From: CAZYVU01 sp964651435
GTDB taxonomy: Bacteria; Desulfobacterota; Syntrophorhabdia; Syntrophorhabdales; CAYQXL01
Length of the DNA: 64,000 nucleotides
Direction: 5' to 3'
Assembly (NCBI GenBank): GCA_964651435.1
Contig: CAZYVU010000008.1
Coordinates: forward strand, 1-64,000
Part shown: one piece after another, positions 41,756 through 50,653 of the stretch
Layout: each line of letters starts with the position of its first letter
How positions within the stretch are numbered: position 1 is the stretch's first letter
Program-made: the position numbers and the translations under genes
Notes under the pieces: generated by a model
Told to the model about the DNA's origin: nothing
Seen by the model: the letters and a program-made list of their open reading frames with translations, nothing else
Databases searched by the model: none

Positions 41756-42769
41756 TTGGGCGAGCGCGATTATTCAATAGGCATGTTCACACCCGGCGAT
41801 GCCCGTGGTGTTACGAGGCTCTTTCGGGAGGTGTACGGAGACGACTACCCCCTGTCGATCGTCTACGACCCCGAAGGGCTTGTGGCCGGCTTTCAGGCCC
41901 GGGAATATATCCCCATCATTGCCGCCACGCCGGACGGCAGAATCGTCGGTTTCACAGCCCTTTACCACCCTGCGCCTCATAAAGGGCTCTTCGAGGCGGG
42001 CATGTCGCTCGTTGCGCCTGATTATCGCAACACCCCCATTTTCGGCCTCATGGCACGCCACGCCGTGAGGGTGGCTCCGGCGATCCACGGCATTGAGACG
42101 CTCATGGTTCAGGGTGTCTGCAACCACACCTATACACAAAGGGCCGGGGCCATGCTGAAGCACATTGAAACGGCACTTGAGGTGGACCTCATGCCTGCTC
42201 GCGCTTATGAGAAGGAGCAGGCCGTTCCGGGACGGATCGCGGCACTGGACATGTGCCGGACCTTTGTTTCTAAGCCCCATGCCGTCCATGTTCCTGCGGT
42301 CTACGAAGAGTTCTTCCGTTTCGTCTACGGGGGCTTTGACGACCGACGCGTGGTCAAGCTGTCCGAGGGGGGTGTCCTTCCCGGCCGGCCGACGGAGGCC
42401 CTCACCCAAATTTTTGACCGTGCCGGGGTGGCCCGCGTTACCGTCTGCGAGGCGGGGGAAGGATTTGAGGCGGCCTTCGATGCCGAGGAGGAAAGGGCAA
42501 AGGATGGCGGTTGCGTAATCATCCAGGTTTTGCTCAAAGCGGCATGGCCGTGGATCGGCGCTGTTGTGGATGTGCTAAGAAGGAAGGGTTTTTTTCTCGG
42601 CGGCATCCTTCCCCGCTGGTTCGACGAAGACGGCTTTTTGATGCAAAAGGTCCTCGGGCCGCCGTACTGGGAGGGGATCAGCCTCTACAGTGACCGTGCC
42701 AAGGAACTCCTTCGCCTTGTGCGAAACGACTGCGGCGATACTTCGTCGGGAGGGCGCCGTTGGCCGTGA
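41756..42769 (+). CDS. GNAT-type N-acetyltransferase-like protein
   Basis: This protein of 337 residues begins SIGMFTPGDARGVTRLFREVYGDDYP, the usual start of GNAT domains, with a likely acetyl-CoA-binding region around NHTYTQRAGAMLKHI. The second half (about 180-330) is a further acetyltransferase-like domain ending in WPWIGAVVDVLRRKGFFLGGILPRW. Start is probably TTG at 41756 with GGAGGAG upstream; the ATG at 41783 would cut the first strand. The acceptor is unknown. Confidence 0.65.
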   Translation: MGERDYSIGMFTPGDARGVTRLFREVYGDDYPLSIVYDPEGLVAGFQAREYIPIIAATPDGRIVGFTALYHPAPHKGLFEAGMSLVAPDYRNTPIFGLMARHAVRVAPAIHGIETLMVQGVCNHTYTQRAGAMLKHIETALEVDLMPARAYEKEQAVPGRIAALDMCRTFVSKPHAVHVPAVYEEFFRFVYGGFDDRRVVKLSEGGVLPGRPTEALTQIFDRAGVARVTVCEAGEGFEAAFDAEEERAKDGGCVIIQVLLKAAWPWIGAVVDVLRRKGFFLGGILPRWFDEDGFLMQKVLGPPYWEGISLYSDRAKELLRLVRNDCGDTSSGGRRWP

Positions 42770-42794
42770 GACAGGCGCCGGCGGCCGGTGGGTC

Positions 42795-43526
42795 ATGAAA
42801 AGGGTCTTTAAGGCTGTGGGCCTTCTTGTCCTCCTGTCGGCAACGGCCTTTTGCGTCTACTTCACCGTCTATCCCGATGTCTCGATGTTGAAGAGGAAAA
42901 ACCCTTCGAAGACGGCCCTCATGGAATACCGGGAGAGACAATGGGCCGACGAGGGTCGGCGCATGCGCATCGAGAGGAGGTGGGTCCCCTTGGGGGCCGT
43001 CTCGCCCTACCTGGTGAAGGCCGTGCTCATTGCAGAGGACGACAAGTTTTGGGCCCACAAGGGTTTCGACTATGACGCCATGCAGAAGGCCCTGGAAAAG
43101 GACCTTAAGGAACGGAAATTCAAGTTCGGCGGCTCGACGATCAGCCAGCAACTGGTAAAGAACCTCTACCTCTCGCCGTCAAAGAACCCGATCCGGAAGG
43201 CCCAGGAGGCCCTCATCACGTGGCGGCTGGAGCGCAACCTTTCGAAACGGAGAATCCTGGAGATCTACCTCAACGTTATCGAATGGGGTCCCGGGGTCTT
43301 CGGGGCCGAGGCGGCGGCAAACCGTCACTTTGGAAAGGCCGCCCGCACCCTCTCTGCCCATGAGGCGGCCCTCCTTGCCGCGGTGCTTCCCAATCCAATC
43401 AGGTACCGGGCCAAAGACCCCTCACCGTACGTGCAGCGGAGGGCGAATCTGATCTACTCTATCATGGTGCGGCGCGGCATAGTGGCCCCTGATTACGAGG
43501 AGCTGGTCGGGGAAAGGCAGGGATAG
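42795..43526 (+). CDS. mtgA: Monofunctional peptidoglycan glycosyltransferase
   Basis: This 243-residue GT51 enzyme polymerises lipid II into glycan strands. An N-terminal membrane anchor (about 4-24) is followed by the catalytic motif EDDKFWAHKGFD, then GGSTISQQLVKNLYLS and RRILEIYLNVIEWGPGVFGAEAAA and HFGKAARTLSAHEAALLAAVLPNP, all family-defining. No transpeptidase domain follows, so this is MtgA rather than a bifunctional PBP. It is the only recognisable glycan polymerase in the window. Confidence 0.93.
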   Translation: MKRVFKAVGLLVLLSATAFCVYFTVYPDVSMLKRKNPSKTALMEYRERQWADEGRRMRIERRWVPLGAVSPYLVKAVLIAEDDKFWAHKGFDYDAMQKALEKDLKERKFKFGGSTISQQLVKNLYLSPSKNPIRKAQEALITWRLERNLSKRRILEIYLNVIEWGPGVFGAEAAANRHFGKAARTLSAHEAALLAAVLPNPIRYRAKDPSPYVQRRANLIYSIMVRRGIVAPDYEELVGERQG

Positions 43527-43555
43527 GCAGACGACCCTGCGCCGGCTGTATGCAC

Positions 43556-44872
43556 CTATCTGCCCTTGCGGCTCCGAAGGGAACCCTGTTGTCTTCCCTC
43601 ACTCCGTCGGCCAGGCTGCCGGGACGCTGCCGTCGTGGGCCTTTGTCCCCCGTGGCTCGTGCGGGCCTCGGCCTGTTTCGGCCACGCCGCCGAACGTTGC
43701 TGCGGCCGTGAGGGCCCTGCAAGATCGGTATGCCCGGCGGGCGCCGATTGCTTGTAATCGAACCCCTTCAGTACGCACCGCTCGATCTTCTTGCCGCCCA
43801 GCAGGCGTTCGATGTGTTTGACCTGAGCCTCGTCCTCAGGACTGACGAAAGTGAACGCGTCGCCGGCCTTCTCGGCGCGGCCGGTACGGCCGATGCGGTG
43901 GGTGTACGCGTCGGTAGTGTCGGGCATGTCGTAGTTGATGACGTGAGAAATGCTCAGCACATCGATGCCCCGGGCCGCAATATCTGTGGCCGCCAGGATT
44001 TGGTATGAGCCGTTTCGGAACCCGGCAAGGGCCTCCTGGCGCTTGTTCTGGGACAGATTCCCTTGAAGTGAGGCGGCCTTATAGCCCGCCTTCCGCAACG
44101 CTTGGCCCAAACGGTCAGCGCGATGCTTCGTGCGCGTGAAGATGAGGACAGATTCCGAATCGATCTGCTTCAGCAGCTCTATGAGGAGCGGCGTCTTCAA
44201 ATGGTGCGCCACGGGGTACAGGACATGGGAGACCGTGCCGGCCGGCGCTGTGTGGCCGACCTTCACCGTGACGGGATCCTGAAGCACCTCATCGGTAAGT
44301 TTCCGCACGCTGTCGGGCATGGTGGCGGAAAACATCAGCGTCTGCCGCCTTCTCGGCAGTTGCCCGATGATCCGTTTCACATCGGGCAGAAATCCCATAT
44401 CAAACATCCGGTCTGCCTCGTCGAGGACCAGAATTTCCAGGTTTGCAAGATTGATCGTTCCCTGACCGAGGTGATCAAGCAGACGGCCGGGGCAGGCAAC
44501 GACGATATCAACCCCTGCGCGGAGTTTTTGGACCTGGGGGCTCACCCCTACGCCGCCGTAAATTGTGCAGCTTTTCAGCCGCGTGTTTCGCGCCAGTTCT
44601 CCTATGGATACGTGGATCTGCTCGGCCAGCTCGCGAGTGGGAGCGATAATGAGGGAACGCACCTTGCCTCGTGGGCCGGGAAGCAGGCGATGGAGGATGG
44701 GTAGCACAAATGCCGCTGTCTTGCCTGTTCCTGTCTGGGCGAGACCCATAACGTCTTTGCCTGAAAGGACCGTCGGGATCGCCTGTGCCTGAATCGGCGT
44801 GGGGATTTGGTAGCCGAGCGCCTTGACGCCTGCTGCTATGTGAGGATGTAGATTGAATGAAGTAAAACCCAT
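43556..44872 (-). CDS. rhlE: DEAD-box RNA helicase, RhlE-type
   Basis: This 438-residue ATP-dependent RNA helicase has the Q motif (GYQIPTPIQAQAIP), Walker A AQTGTGKT, PTRELAEQ, LDEADRMFDMGF, SAT, and the C-terminal HRIGRTGR helicase motif. The last 70 residues are a basic, Gln/Arg/Ser-rich tail like those of RhlE proteins. AGAAGG precedes the ATG. It probably helps ribosome assembly or RNA decay, often at low temperature. Confidence 0.92.
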   Translation of the reverse strand: MGFTSFNLHPHIAAGVKALGYQIPTPIQAQAIPTVLSGKDVMGLAQTGTGKTAAFVLPILHRLLPGPRGKVRSLIIAPTRELAEQIHVSIGELARNTRLKSCTIYGGVGVSPQVQKLRAGVDIVVACPGRLLDHLGQGTINLANLEILVLDEADRMFDMGFLPDVKRIIGQLPRRRQTLMFSATMPDSVRKLTDEVLQDPVTVKVGHTAPAGTVSHVLYPVAHHLKTPLLIELLKQIDSESVLIFTRTKHRADRLGQALRKAGYKAASLQGNLSQNKRQEALAGFRNGSYQILAATDIAARGIDVLSISHVINYDMPDTTDAYTHRIGRTGRAEKAGDAFTFVSPEDEAQVKHIERLLGGKKIERCVLKGFDYKQSAPAGHTDLAGPSRPQQRSAAWPKQAEARTSHGGQRPTTAASRQPGRRSEGRQQGSLRSRKGR

Positions 44873-45252
44873 GACACCTTCTTTTTTCAGATAGATTAGT
44901 AGCTAAAGCAAGATGTGACCGAATTATGATGTCGTCAGGGAAAAGCCTTTGGGCTAACTACGAATTGCAGTCTCTCACGCGGCCTCTGATCATTACTTTT
45001 GTTACTTGGACAACACTATAAGCGTAATTCCATTGCCCTGTCAATCTGAATGATTCCCGGATGCCTGCTGCGGGGTAGCCATTGGGCCCGATTCTGAAGC
45101 TGCGCCGGACATGCCAAATCGGCCGGGGCAGCTTCAATTGCCTATGTAGATTCCATTTGACAAAGGAGGCTAAAGCATATTTGCTTGTACAGGGTGCATG
45201 GTTCTGAGGTAGGGGACAATCACCTTAAGATCGCTGTTCAGGGGAGGGTGCT
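44873..45252. other. 380-nt intergenic region between divergent genes
   Basis: No gene or clear RNA structure is seen. It must hold both the helicase and the secreted-protein promoters. TTGACA occurs at 45158-45163 on the plus strand, but no convincing -10 element lies 16-18 nt downstream. The region is unusually AT-rich near 44990-45040. Confidence 0.5.
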
Positions 45253-47388
45253 ATGGTGGCCATGCGGATCGTTTTGGCCGTGGTGTTCATAGGAGGGTTA
45301 TTTTTTTCCCCGGTCCTGGCCGTCGGGATTCTCGATCTGCCGCAGACCGGTCAGGTGAAGTGCTACAATACCGTTGATCCCTTCGGGGAGGTCCCTTGTG
45401 CCGGAACGGGGCAGGATGGGGAATACCTCGCCGGGGTTTCATGGCCGAGCCGGCGGTTTGCCGTCGGTGGCGACTGCGTCACCGACAACCTGACGGGGCT
45501 CATGTGGCCCGTGAACGCGAACCTTCCGGGCGGTCCGCTGACATGGAACGACGCCATCGACTTCTCCATGAACCTTACCTTGTGCGGCTACTCCGACTGG
45601 AGGCTTGCCAACGTCATAGAGTTGGAGAGCCTGGTCGATCTCTCCCGGGTCAGCCCGTCGCTGCCTACGGATCATCCCTTTGTGGGGGTGCGGGCGGCGC
45701 CCTATTGGTCATCGACGGCCTTTCCCATAGGTTCCGATGTTCGGTTCGTAAGCTTCAACGATGGCGGCATAGGGCAGGAGGATGGCAGCCCCTACTTCGC
45801 AAAGCAAAACTATGTCTGGCCCGTCCGTACGGCCATGTCCGGCCCTGAGGTCCCGGCCCGCCCGTGGCGCACGGGCCAGACGGTGAGCCGCCGTCCCGGC
45901 GATGACGGAGACCTGCAGGCGGGGGTGCCATGGCCCGAACCGAGGTTCTCGGAGACTGCAGAGGGACTGATCACGGACAACCTCACGGGACTCATGTGGA
46001 CCATGGACGCGGGCCTGCCCGGACCGGTGGAGTGCAGCCCGGGTATTACCAAGGACTGGCAGGGTGTCCTGGATCACATCCGTTGCCTCAACAACCATCA
46101 ATATCTTGGTTACTCCGACTGGCGTGTGCCCAACAGAAAAGAGCTGATGAGCCTGAAGGATTGGGCCCGGTTCGAGCCCGGCCTCCCGGTGGGACACCCC
46201 TTTGTTAACGTATGGTGGAAAAACTACTGGTCATCCTCACCCGCCGAGCCCATATGGGTCATGTCGGGCCAGGTATGGCTGACGGGTATATGGTACAGTG
46301 TAGGTTGCGGTTTTTGGGGCATGACTGAAGCCGGGTCGTTTAAGGCGTGGCCCGTCCGCGGGGGCGTCGTACACGCAACCCTCGGGCTGACCCTATCGGG
46401 CACCGGGGCGGGCACGGTGACGAGCTCCCCCGCCGGCATCGACTGCGGCAGCGGCCATATAGCCTGCACCCATGCCTATCCGTTAGACACCGTTGTGACG
46501 CTTACGGCGATGGCCGAGAAGGGGTCGTCTTTCGTCTATTGGTCCGGGGCATGCAGCGGCACGGAGCCCGTCTGTACGATCGCCATGACGGCGACGGCGG
46601 AAGTGGCGGCCCTTTTCACCAAAGGCAACCCAAAGGATTACACTCTGACCATCGCGAAGACCAGGCCCGCAGGCGGCGACGGCACGGTGACGAGTGCCGA
46701 CGGGGGTATCGATTGCGGAAAGACGTGTAGCCGGAAATACAGGGAAGGAACGGTGATAACGCTCACCGCCGGCGCCGCGAAAGACTCTACATTTACGGGC
46801 TGGTCAGGAGGGGGTTGCTACGGCACCGGCTCATGCACCGTCCGGATCACGGAGGCAACGCGAATCGCGGCAGCCTTCGAGGGCGCCCGCACCCTGAAGG
46901 CGACGAAGACATCGAGGAACAAGGGGTCCGGAACCGTTACCAGCTCCCCCGCCGGCATTGACTGCGGGAGCGCATGCTCGGCCAGGTATCCGGCCGGGAC
47001 CCTTGTAACGCTCACGGCAGCGGCAGATGCGGAAAGTGCCTTTATCGGCTGGTCAGGAGGAGGGTGCTACGGGCTGCTGCCCTGCACTGTCAGAATGGAC
47101 GGCGCAAAAAACGTGAAGGCGACCTTCGAGGGGCCTTACCGGTTAAAGGTTGTGAAGGCGTCCAGGAGCAAGGGTGACGGCACGGTGACGAGTGCCCCAG
47201 CGGGCATCGACTGCGGCAACGCGTGCCAGGCAACCTATCCCGTAGGCACCAAGGTGACGCTAACGGCAAAGGCCGGCGCGGGCTCGCTGTTCCTCGGATG
47301 GTCTTCGCCCGCCCTCTGTTCGGGTACCGCTACCTGCAACGTGACGATGGATAAAGCGCACGCAGTCCAGGCCCTCTTTTCCCGATAG
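45253..47388 (+). CDS. Secreted protein with two DUF1566 domains and four Cys-rich beta repeats
   Basis: The 711 residues begin with a signal peptide (about 1-23). Two DUF1566/Lcl C-terminal-type domains follow, at about 70-195 and 240-375. Each has an NLTGLMW start, a GYSDWR core and a YWSS-x...WPVR end. Then come four repeats of about 80 residues with the pattern GTVTS-x-GIDCG...C...VTLTA...F-x-GWSG...C...AxF. The paired cysteines suggest one or two disulfides per repeat. Such proteins are surface or adhesion components; the repeats resemble InlB B-repeat-like domains. GGGGAGGG precedes the ATG. Confidence 0.75.
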   Translation: MVAMRIVLAVVFIGGLFFSPVLAVGILDLPQTGQVKCYNTVDPFGEVPCAGTGQDGEYLAGVSWPSRRFAVGGDCVTDNLTGLMWPVNANLPGGPLTWNDAIDFSMNLTLCGYSDWRLANVIELESLVDLSRVSPSLPTDHPFVGVRAAPYWSSTAFPIGSDVRFVSFNDGGIGQEDGSPYFAKQNYVWPVRTAMSGPEVPARPWRTGQTVSRRPGDDGDLQAGVPWPEPRFSETAEGLITDNLTGLMWTMDAGLPGPVECSPGITKDWQGVLDHIRCLNNHQYLGYSDWRVPNRKELMSLKDWARFEPGLPVGHPFVNVWWKNYWSSSPAEPIWVMSGQVWLTGIWYSVGCGFWGMTEAGSFKAWPVRGGVVHATLGLTLSGTGAGTVTSSPAGIDCGSGHIACTHAYPLDTVVTLTAMAEKGSSFVYWSGACSGTEPVCTIAMTATAEVAALFTKGNPKDYTLTIAKTRPAGGDGTVTSADGGIDCGKTCSRKYREGTVITLTAGAAKDSTFTGWSGGGCYGTGSCTVRITEATRIAAAFEGARTLKATKTSRNKGSGTVTSSPAGIDCGSACSARYPAGTLVTLTAAADAESAFIGWSGGGCYGLLPCTVRMDGAKNVKATFEGPYRLKVVKASRSKGDGTVTSAPAGIDCGNACQATYPVGTKVTLTAKAGAGSLFLGWSSPALCSGTATCNVTMDKAHAVQALFSR

Positions 47389-47393
47389 GCCTG

Positions 47394-49604
47394 TCAGGCG
47401 CATTCGCTAAAGCCGCAGGAATGGCAAACGGCGCAACCCCCTTCGTGTTCGATCCTTCCTCCACAGTCCGGGCACGCGCCCTTAAAAAGGGCCCTCTTTT
47501 CCATTTTCTCTGCCCGGCCTGCCGAGGCAAGGTGGCCACGGATTGCCTTTGCCACCGCATCGGCACAGGACAGGATCTTCCCTTCACCGAAACCGGCGTG
47601 GGAGTGGCACGAAATGTCCATGAGCTGCTTGACGACCTGTTCGGGCTGCACCCTGCTCCGCCAGGCAAGGGAGACCATCCTGCCGATCGCCTCGCTTTGA
47701 GACGCTGCGCAGCCACCCGCCTTACCCATGGTGGTGAAGAGCTCGAATAGCCCGTCGTCGTCCTCGTTGACGGTGACGTAGAGGGGTCCGCAGCCCGTCT
47801 GCATCCGGTATGTCCATCCTTGAAGGGACAGGGGCCGCCGGCGGACGGGCCTTTCCTCTCCCTCATCCGGTTCACGGTAGGTCTGAGCAGTGGACAGGAC
47901 CTGATTTTCCCGTGAGCCGTCCCGATAGATGGTGACACCCTTACAGTCGAGTTTGTAGGCGAGCTCGAATACCTTCCTGACATCGGCTTCGGTGGCCGTT
48001 CCGGGGAAATTGACGGTCTTGCTCACGGCGTTGTCGGTATGCTTCTGGAAGGCCGCCTGCATCCGGATGTGGTCCTCGGGCGTTATGTCGTGGGCCGTCA
48101 CAAATATCCTTCGCATGTCATCGGGGACCTCGTCTATATCCTGAACGGTGCCGTGCCTGGCAATTTTCTCCATAAGGGCCTCGGAGTAGATCCCCCGTGC
48201 CCGCGCCGCCTGTTCAAAGATGGGGTGAACCTCGACGAGTATGTTGTCGTCCAGGACCTGCCGCACAAACGTAACGGCAAAAATGGGCTCAATGCCCGAT
48301 GACGCATTGGCGATGATGGAGATCGTTCCCGTCGGGGCGATGGTGGTGACCGTGGCGTTCCTGATTGACGGCTCGTTGCGCATGGAGAAAACCGATCCCT
48401 CGAAATTCGGAAAAGCACCCCTTTTCTCGGCCAATAACTGTGACGCCCGGTGGCCCTCATCGTTCACAAAGGCCATGACCTCCTCGCCCAACTGGACGGC
48501 CTGCTGCGAGTTATAGGGGATGCCCAGGGCAATGAGCATGTCTGCCCACCCCATGACGCCAAGGCCTATCTTTCTATTCGCACGGGTCATCCGCGAAATC
48601 TCGGGCAAGGGATACCGGTTCAGCTCGATTACATTGTCAAGAAAATGCACGGACAGGTGGACCGTTTCCTTCAGCCTGTCCCAGTCCACGCTCTGGCCTT
48701 TTACCATCAACGCAAGGTTGATTGACCCCAGGTTGCACGATTCATAGGGCAGCAACGGCTGCTCGCCGCAGGGGTTTGTCGATTCTATGGTGCCCACGTG
48801 GGGGGTCGGGTTATCCCTGTTCAGCCTGTCGAGAAAGATGATGCCCGGCTCCCCGTTCTCCCAGGCCTGGCGTACGATGAGATCGAAGACATCGCCGGCC
48901 TGCAGCGTTCCTGCAACCTCTTTGCTTCGGGGGTTGATGAGAGGATAGGGCCGGCCGTGCTCAAGGGCGTCCATGAACGCATCGGTCAGCCCCACGGAAA
49001 TATTGAAGTTGTTTAAATGCCGCTGATCCGATTTGCAGCGGATAAATTCCAGGATGTCGGGATGGTCGACGCGCATGAGGCCCATGTTTGCCCCCCTGCG
49101 CGTACCACCCTGCTTGACCGTTTCCGTTGCCATGTCGAAGACCCGCATAAACGAAATCGGTCCGCTGGAAATGCCGGCCGTTGACTGGACCACATCGTTC
49201 TTTGGGCGAAGGTTCGAAAAGGCAAAGCCGGTTCCTCCTCCGGACTTGTGAATGAGGGCGGTGTGCTTAACAGCATCAAAGATCTCCTCCATAGAGTCGC
49301 CCACGGGCAGCACGAAACATGCTGAAAGTTGCCCCAGCTCGCGTCCCGCGTTCATGAGTGTCGGCGAGTTGGGCAGGAACTCGAGGCGGGCCATCATGGA
49401 ATAGAAACGGCGGGTCAGAGCCTCCGTGTCAGCCCCACCGTCGAACTTGTTATCGGCCGCCGAGATCGCTTTAGCGACACGCCGAAACATGTCTGCGGCA
49501 GTCTCCACAACACGGCCGTCCCGGTCTTTTCGCAGGTAACGCCTTTCCAGGACCGTTGTGGCATTGCTCGACAACGGGGGTGCAATATTGACTTGATCGT
49601 CCAC
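47394..49604 (-). CDS. nrdJ: Adenosylcobalamin-dependent (class II) ribonucleotide reductase
   Basis: This 736-residue enzyme reduces ribonucleotides using a B12 radical and works with or without oxygen. The active-site region NPCGEQPLLPYESCNLGSINL is clear, as are the SACFVLPVGDSMEEIFD and GGGTGFAFSNLRP segments. The C-terminus has a zinc-ribbon-like CPDCGG...CAVCHSCGFSEC tail thought to relay reducing power. No ATP-cone is present. Start is GTG at 49604 with AAGGAGAGG upstream. Two NrdR boxes control it. Confidence 0.93.
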   Translation of the reverse strand: MDDQVNIAPPLSSNATTVLERRYLRKDRDGRVVETAADMFRRVAKAISAADNKFDGGADTEALTRRFYSMMARLEFLPNSPTLMNAGRELGQLSACFVLPVGDSMEEIFDAVKHTALIHKSGGGTGFAFSNLRPKNDVVQSTAGISSGPISFMRVFDMATETVKQGGTRRGANMGLMRVDHPDILEFIRCKSDQRHLNNFNISVGLTDAFMDALEHGRPYPLINPRSKEVAGTLQAGDVFDLIVRQAWENGEPGIIFLDRLNRDNPTPHVGTIESTNPCGEQPLLPYESCNLGSINLALMVKGQSVDWDRLKETVHLSVHFLDNVIELNRYPLPEISRMTRANRKIGLGVMGWADMLIALGIPYNSQQAVQLGEEVMAFVNDEGHRASQLLAEKRGAFPNFEGSVFSMRNEPSIRNATVTTIAPTGTISIIANASSGIEPIFAVTFVRQVLDDNILVEVHPIFEQAARARGIYSEALMEKIARHGTVQDIDEVPDDMRRIFVTAHDITPEDHIRMQAAFQKHTDNAVSKTVNFPGTATEADVRKVFELAYKLDCKGVTIYRDGSRENQVLSTAQTYREPDEGEERPVRRRPLSLQGWTYRMQTGCGPLYVTVNEDDDGLFELFTTMGKAGGCAASQSEAIGRMVSLAWRSRVQPEQVVKQLMDISCHSHAGFGEGKILSCADAVAKAIRGHLASAGRAEKMEKRALFKGACPDCGGRIEHEGGCAVCHSCGFSECA

Positions 49605-49663
49605 GGTACCCTCTCCTTAATTCGTGGTCTCGCAGGCCCACCGGCCCCGTTGTGCATGCAAAA

Positions 49664-49679
49664 CCACTATATATAGTAT
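49664..49679. promoter_or_regulatory. NrdR box 1
   Basis: CTATATATAGT with flanking CCA and AT fits the NrdR consensus (ACA-CWATATATWG-TGT), including all inner positions. It lies downstream of the nrdJ -10 element, near the transcription start. Confidence 0.88.
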
Positions 49680-49687
49680 ATAGAAAC

Positions 49688-49717
49688 ACTATACCCACTA
49701 TATATAGTATTCGTCAA
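49688..49717 (-). promoter_or_regulatory. nrdJ sigma70-type promoter
   Basis: On the minus strand TTGACG (49717-49712) and TATAGT (49693-49688) are 18 nt apart. NrdR box 2 fills the spacer, so NrdR binding would block RNA polymerase. Confidence 0.7.
49695..49710. promoter_or_regulatory. NrdR box 2
   Basis: Same CTATATATAGT core, 31 bp centre to centre from box 1 (three helical turns), the usual spacing for cooperative NrdR binding when dATP is high. Confidence 0.88.
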
Positions 49718-49896
49718 GCAGATTATGTGGCCAGCACGCGGAGGCGCAGATGCCGGCAGTCCGAGGGCGCCTTCCGCACAAGGAGATGGCGGATCGCCGG
49801 GGCCACCGGGCTTAGGGTCGAAAAATGGTTGACAGCCGCCGGACGTTGCAGGAAAATTGATGCGGTCATCAAATACACGGTTGAGGAGGCAGTGTC

Positions 49897-50553
49897 ATGG
49901 ATCTTGCGCAGGCGATTACCGAACGGAAAAGCGTCAGGGCGTTCAGGCCCGACCCCGTATCGAAGGAAACGGTGGAAAAGCTGCTTGCCCTTGTCGTTCA
50001 GGCACCTTCGGCTATCAATCTTCAACCGTGGGAGTTTACGGTCGTCATGGGAGAGGAAAAGGAGAGGTTGAGCAGGCGCCTTATCAAGTCGTACAGGGAG
50101 AAGCAGATCTCCTGCAGCCCAGGGAACGTCAAGCCCCTGTCGAAGACATTCAGCAGGCGGGGGGTGGCCTCGTTTGAGCTCATGGATCCCTATCTTCGGG
50201 AGATGGGTACGGACTTTAACCAGTTCATCAACGAGGGGAGCTGCAACTTCTACGGGGCACCCGTAGCAATCATCATGTGCCTCGACAACGCCTTCTCCAA
50301 GGCAAGACTGGTAGACATCGGCATCGGCCTCGGCTACCTTGTGCTCGTTGCCTACAGCTTCGGGCTGGCGACATGCCCCATCGGTCTCATCAATGCTTAC
50401 GAGGACGACATGAGGGACGCGCTCAATATTGACGAGAACAAGGAGATCGTCATAGGGGTAGCGCTGGGGTACGCAGACTGGGAAAGCCCCGTCAACAAGT
50501 TCAAGACACCGCGCGAGGAAAGCCTCGACAGCTTCGTCCGGTGGATCGACTGA
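49897..50553 (+). CDS. Nitroreductase-family FMN protein
   Basis: This 218-residue flavin oxidoreductase has ERKSVRAFRPDPVSKETVEKLL at the start and QAPSAINLQPWEFTVV (FMN contact), typical of the nitroreductase family. A GLGYLVLVAYSFGLATCPIGLIN segment forms the dimer and FMN core. GAGGAGG lies before the ATG. The natural substrate (quinone, nitro or enone compound) is unknown. It is divergent from nrdJ, with about 290 nt between them. Confidence 0.85.
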   Translation: MDLAQAITERKSVRAFRPDPVSKETVEKLLALVVQAPSAINLQPWEFTVVMGEEKERLSRRLIKSYREKQISCSPGNVKPLSKTFSRRGVASFELMDPYLREMGTDFNQFINEGSCNFYGAPVAIIMCLDNAFSKARLVDIGIGLGYLVLVAYSFGLATCPIGLINAYEDDMRDALNIDENKEIVIGVALGYADWESPVNKFKTPREESLDSFVRWID

Positions 50554-50653
50554 TTACACCTCCGCACAAATGAGGGGGGGTGAACCTCCCCGCAGCAATA
50601 TACGGGGTATCATTCCGATGGAGGGCCGTCGTTGCTGCCCGTTTCGTGGATCC

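Noticed and set aside
50570..50600. Possible GGGG/CCCC terminator after the nitroreductase gene
   Set aside because: The arms pair poorly and no T-run follows on either strand.
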